Shown piece after piece: positions 22,376 through 24,791 of a stretch of DNA of 24,791 bases (positions are counted from its first letter, which is position 1; every line of letters begins with the position of its first letter). The notes below the pieces were generated by a model. The model saw nothing but the letters and a program-made list of their open reading frames with translations, did no database searches and was not told the DNA's origin. This stretch comes from Bacillota bacterium (GTDB lineage: Bacteria; Bacillota; Clostridia; Acetivibrionales; DSM-1351): the NCBI GenBank assembly GCA_023409265.1, contig JAEYHZ010000006.1, positions 1-24,791 of the forward strand, read 5' to 3'. The position numbers and the translations under genes were made by a program.

Positions 22376-23103
22376 AGGTAAAAGCATCAGATTTTATTAA
22401 ATTGCTTATAAGTAAGTTGGGCCTTGGGTATGTTTACAGCGCTATAGGCCAAATATGCTCCATTGCCCTGTTAATGGCGGCAGAAAAGTCATACGGTAAG
22501 ACTATGGGTGATGGGTATTTTCAAAGGGGCGGAGACTACACTAAGGGACGCTGTGCGAGATGGATCGGGAAGATCTGTTACGATTGCAGCGGGATAATTA
22601 AGTCGGCCCGAAAAACATTAACCGGCGTGTGGAAGGATGTCTCGGCACAGGGGCTATATGATCAATGCGTTAAGAAGAGAGGTTCTATAGCAAGCGTGCC
22701 ATTAGTTCCAGGGACCCTCCTTTTCATGTATGGATCCAAGCAAGAAAGAATGGTTCATGTTGGAGTGTATATAGGTAATGGATACGCAGTAGAGTCCAGA
22801 GGTGTTGACTACGGTGTGGTTAAAACAACACTATCTTCTCGTGCCTGGACTCACTGGGGGCAACCTGATTGGATAGAATTTGATTTACCTGCAGATGGGA
22901 CTAAAGTTACTATCGGTTCTGAAGCAGACAGTGGGGATAGTTCTACACCTAAACAGGATGATGCTGAGAGTCTTGCTGAAGCAATGATTCTTGATGGCAT
23001 AGTAACTGATAAGGACTATTGGACAAAGGTGTTAAAAGGTCAAATAACGCCAAAACCGGAATACCTGCAGATAGCATTCCGAAAAGCCACAACTAAAAAA
23101 TAG
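22372..23103 (+). CDS. Endolysin, NlpC/P60 cysteine peptidase with C-terminal domain
   Basis: 243 residues. NlpC/P60 domain at about 10-170, with catalytic Cys72 in CYDCSGII and His129 in MVHVGVYIG; the third polar residue is probably H161 or E141. The enzyme cuts peptide bonds in the peptidoglycan stem to release virions. After an acidic Ser/Asp linker (about 178-200), the last 45 residues (LAEAMILDGIVTDKDYWTKV to KPEYLQIAFRKA) form the small helical module seen at the end of many clostridial phage lysins, probably for wall binding or oligomerisation. No signal peptide, so export depends on a holin. The start overlaps the preceding stop. Confidence 0.93.
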   Translation: MKVKASDFIKLLISKLGLGYVYSAIGQICSIALLMAAEKSYGKTMGDGYFQRGGDYTKGRCARWIGKICYDCSGIIKSARKTLTGVWKDVSAQGLYDQCVKKRGSIASVPLVPGTLLFMYGSKQERMVHVGVYIGNGYAVESRGVDYGVVKTTLSSRAWTHWGQPDWIEFDLPADGTKVTIGSEADSGDSSTPKQDDAESLAEAMILDGIVTDKDYWTKVLKGQITPKPEYLQIAFRKATTKK

Positions 23104-23118
23104 GAAGGGGATATTCAA

Positions 23119-23304
23119 ATGAAAGAAAAAATAGCAAAGCTTATTGATGTTAAGAGTATCGTAACTCTTGCATTGGTATTTACACTTGTGAGTATAGTGC
23201 TCAGTGGCCGAAAGATAGATGAAAAGGTTTTTCTTCTTTTTTCGAACTGTACAACCATGATTGTTACATACTTTTTTACAAAGAAGTCAAGTGATCAAAA
23301 GTAA
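23119..23304 (+). CDS. Small two-helix membrane protein, probable holin
   Basis: 61 residues. Two hydrophobic segments (about 12-29, KSIVTLALVFTLVSIVLS, and 38-54, VFLLFSNCTTMIVTYFF) with a short charged turn and a lysine-rich C-terminus: the class II holin layout. ATG 23119 follows GGAAGGGG. It lies 15 bases after the endolysin and just before the strong terminator that ends the late operon. Together with the gene at 22082 it may form a holin/accessory pair. Confidence 0.7.
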   Translation: MKEKIAKLIDVKSIVTLALVFTLVSIVLSGRKIDEKVFLLFSNCTTMIVTYFFTKKSSDQK

Positions 23305-23311
23305 AATTAAG

Positions 23312-23340
23312 GCCCTCAGGAAAATCCTGGGGGCTTTCTG
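23312..23340 (+). terminator. Strong intrinsic terminator of the lysis operon
   Basis: GCCCTCAGGA and TCCTGGGGGC pair over ten positions (one G-T wobble) around AAA, followed by TTTCTG. It closes the phage late transcription unit. Confidence 0.8.
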
Positions 23341-23473
23341 TATTTATGGATAGAAATCGCTCATAATTGCTAAAAAGGTGGAATCATAAAAATAGATGCA
23401 TTAAATCTAAAAATATATTTAAACTATATATGTTGAAAATGTTATTATGCTAATAATATTGGAGGATATTACT

Positions 23474-23929
23474 TTGAAAGAAGATAAGATACTAATTGCA
23501 GGTATTATCGGGGCAGTTTCTACAATTCCTTCTGAAATATTAACGTGGATTGGTAAACTATTGGGATTGGCAAATTATAGCGATTATCAATTAAGTAGCC
23601 TAATTGTTACAGTGAATAGACCATCAATGCCTTTAGGCTTCGTTGTTCAGGCATCAATTGGTGCCTTAGTGTCACTTGTGCTTTATCGAGTACTTATAAA
23701 TTGGGGAAAGGAACACGTTTTGATAAAAGCAACAATGAGTGGAATAATAGCTTGGCTTGCCTTAGAGATAATTATCACTGCAATAACTGAGGGAAAGACT
23801 ATACCATTAAGGGAAATGAGCGCTTACTATATACACTTATTAGGAGCTGTTGTATTTGGTTTAACTCAAGGTCTATTATTTAAAAGATATGTATTAATGA
23901 AGGATCATACGCAAGCACATTTACGTTGA
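23474..23929 (+). CDS. Four-helix membrane protein, possible prophage cargo
   Basis: 151 residues with about four hydrophobic segments (6-27, 55-76, 88-106 and 122-140). I do not recognise the family, though it resembles integral membrane proteins of unknown function found in Clostridia. TTG 23474 is chosen because GGAGG at 23461-23465 lies eight bases upstream; the open frame reaches further left without such a site. The gene follows the late-operon terminator after a 130-base AT-rich gap that holds TTGAAA at 23433 and TAATAT at 23454, a weak promoter with short spacing. Independent expression next to the prophage edge fits a lysogenic-conversion gene, but it could also be a host gene. Confidence 0.7.
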   Translation: MKEDKILIAGIIGAVSTIPSEILTWIGKLLGLANYSDYQLSSLIVTVNRPSMPLGFVVQASIGALVSLVLYRVLINWGKEHVLIKATMSGIIAWLALEIIITAITEGKTIPLREMSAYYIHLLGAVVFGLTQGLLFKRYVLMKDHTQAHLR

Positions 23930-24026
23930 GTTCACAAACAAGGATATAAAAGAAATATCGAATTGAAGTCACGGTTCCGCACAATTCAAAGGAATTATGC
24001 ATATTTACATCAGTTTGAATAACGAT

Positions 24027-24326
24027 TTACAAGTCCATATACCACTGCTTGCCGGTGAAATACAGATAAAATCGCCTATTCATAGCCTGACATAAAAATC
24101 GTGTTCCAGCAATACCGGTTTGCTTTAGAGAGGATCCTTGCTGGACTCTTAAAACCTTTTCTATTTTAATCTCTTGATCTTCCCATATAAAAGCTGCAGG
24201 GACAAGCTTACCGTCTTTTCGCATCATAGCTTTAACTTCTATAAATTCGTTAAACTGTATATTTCGCTTATAAATGTCTGCTTCTTTTCTTTCAGCCCAT
24301 TCATTCTCCTCATGACCAAATGGCAT
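24027..24326 (-). CDS. SOS-controlled small protein of unknown function
   Basis: 99 residues, MPFGHEENEWAERKEADIYK at the start, then a beta-rich C-terminal half (EVKAMMRKDGKLVPAAFIWE to FYLYFTGKQWYMDL). I recall similar short proteins in Clostridia near error-prone polymerase (ImuB/DinP-type) genes, but no polymerase is visible here. ATG at 24326 is chosen because AAGGAG (24340-24335) sits eight bases upstream; the in-frame GTG at 24335 overlaps that site. A LexA box and a good promoter lie directly upstream, so DNA damage should induce it. It is on the opposite strand from the phage operon. No terminator was found in the 97 bases beyond its stop. Confidence 0.75.
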   Translation of the reverse strand: MPFGHEENEWAERKEADIYKRNIQFNEFIEVKAMMRKDGKLVPAAFIWEDQEIKIEKVLRVQQGSSLKQTGIAGTRFLCQAMNRRFYLYFTGKQWYMDL

Positions 24327-24345
24327 AAATTTCACTCCTTAAAAT

Positions 24346-24393
24346 CGAACATATGTTTGATTTTATTGTATGACAGTAGTATAATAAATACAA
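24346..24393 (-). promoter_or_regulatory. LexA-controlled promoter (SOS box with -10 and -35)
   Basis: On the minus strand, TTGTAT (24393-24388) and TACAAT (24370-24365) are separated by exactly 17 bases. The 14-base box at 24346-24359 reads CGAACATATGTTTG on the + strand, matching the Gram-positive LexA pattern CGAACrnryGTTyg with one non-palindromic base. It lies over the expected transcription start, so bound LexA would block transcription. Confidence 0.8.
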
Positions 24394-24411
24394 CAGGGAA
24401 TTTTAGGAGTG

Positions 24412-24443
24412 TCTAGGAGAAATCCTTGGGGGCTTATTTTTTT
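24412..24443 (+). terminator. Possible weak terminator or remnant
   Basis: AGGA-GAAA-TCCT, with imperfect outer pairing to a G-rich arm, followed by seven T. No + strand gene ends just before it. The rest of the 284-base gap (24327-24610) holds only the LexA promoter and AT-rich sequence. Confidence 0.3.
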
Positions 24444-24610
24444 GTCTAAAAACCGCCGCAATACCTTGTATGCCGATTTATATTCCATTTTATCGAGTTA
24501 AGTTGTAAAATAAAAGATACTTTATATCAGATGAAAATTTGAAGTAAAACTATATTACACATTTGATGGAAATATTAACGATATTATTAATTTATGAAGG
24601 AGTGATTGTA

Positions 24611-24791
24611 ATAAAAAAATTTAGAAATCCGGAAAATATCCATGAACCAGTGGCAGCTTACTCCCATCAGATAGAAATTTCTGGACAAACTCGGTGGTTG
24701 GTTCTGTCCGGGCAGCTTGGAAAAAATGAAAAGGGAGTTGTTCCAGATGACCCAATAAAACAACTGGAAATTGCTCTGGAAAATATTGTTC
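24611..24791 (+). CDS. RidA (YjgF/YER057c/UK114) family protein, 5' part
   Basis: The gene runs off the window. The 60 visible residues, KKFRNPENIHEPVAAYSHQI, then RWLVLSGQLGKNEKGVVPDD and KQLEIALENIV, are a RidA-family N-terminus. Family members are small trimeric enzymes that hydrolyse reactive enamine/imine intermediates, or close relatives with other roles; the substrate-binding arginine lies beyond the window. It is probably a chromosomal gene at the host side of the prophage. The AAGGAG site at 24597-24602 is eight bases before ATA 24611, which gives the family-like MKKF start. GTG 24602 is in frame but overlaps that site. Confidence 0.85.
   Translation, partial: MKKFRNPENIHEPVAAYSHQIEISGQTRWLVLSGQLGKNEKGVVPDDPIKQLEIALENIV

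Noticed and set aside
23960..23987. GAATTG/CAATTC inverted repeat as a terminator of the minus-strand SOS gene
   Set aside because: Only six pairs with a long loop and no T-run on the minus strand.
24539..24592. Promoter for the RidA gene (TTGAAG or TTGATG with AT-rich -10 candidates)
   Set aside because: Several poor combinations exist in this AT-rich stretch, and none has both good hexamers and 16-18 base spacing.
1..24791. CRISPR arrays, tRNA or rRNA genes, insertion sequences, attachment core
   Set aside because: No regularly spaced repeats, cloverleaf-like segments or transposase genes were seen. An att core needs the other prophage end, which is outside the window.

Overview
The window is most of the structural half of a siphovirus-type prophage in a Firmicutes host, most likely a Clostridia member. 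The evidence is an AT-rich composition with strong purine-rich ribosome binding sites, frequent TTG starts, a Gram-positive LexA (SOS) box, and protein families typical of clostridial tailed phages (GP20 scaffold, Minor_capsid_1/2/3, Gp15, DUF6711-like). Almost every gene is on the + strand and packed head to tail. No integrase, repressor or tRNA is visible, so the left part of the prophage lies outside the window.

Layout. Positions 1-2059: end of the early/replication region, with the C-terminus of an SNF2-type helicase, a coiled-coil protein, a small membrane protein, a small Cys4 protein, two small proteins and a sigma-70 region 4-like (ArpU/RinA-type) late regulator. Positions 2057-2650: regulatory stretch with an unusual cluster of inverted repeats, two intrinsic terminators and one small gene. 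Positions 2652-8085: terminase small and large subunits, portal, and a MuF-type minor capsid protein whose C-terminus is a polymorphic-toxin (type 50) domain, followed by an overlapping Lsm-like small gene that may be its immunity partner. Two tandem terminators follow. Positions 8251-12056: scaffold, major capsid protein, connector and head-closure proteins, tail terminator and tail tube. Positions 12094-12754: tail assembly chaperone pair in two frames, probably joined by a programmed frameshift. Positions 12741-21596: tape measure, distal tail protein, tail-tip protein, a small gene missed by a 60-residue cutoff, a long receptor-binding protein with sugar-binding modules, and a DUF4376-like protein. 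Positions 21575-23304: lysis region with three small membrane proteins around an NlpC/P60 endolysin, closed by a strong terminator.

Right end. From 23312 onward the density drops. There is a separately expressed four-helix membrane protein (possible lysogenic-conversion cargo), a minus-strand small gene with a near-perfect LexA box at its promoter, and the 5' end of a RidA-family gene that looks chromosomal. The prophage-host junction probably lies between about 23340 and 24600, but no att repeat can be proven without the other end.

The most interesting points are the capsid-borne toxin with its neighbouring candidate immunity gene, two genes whose best-placed start codon is ATA, the chaperone frameshift, and the mutually exclusive hairpins in front of the late operon.
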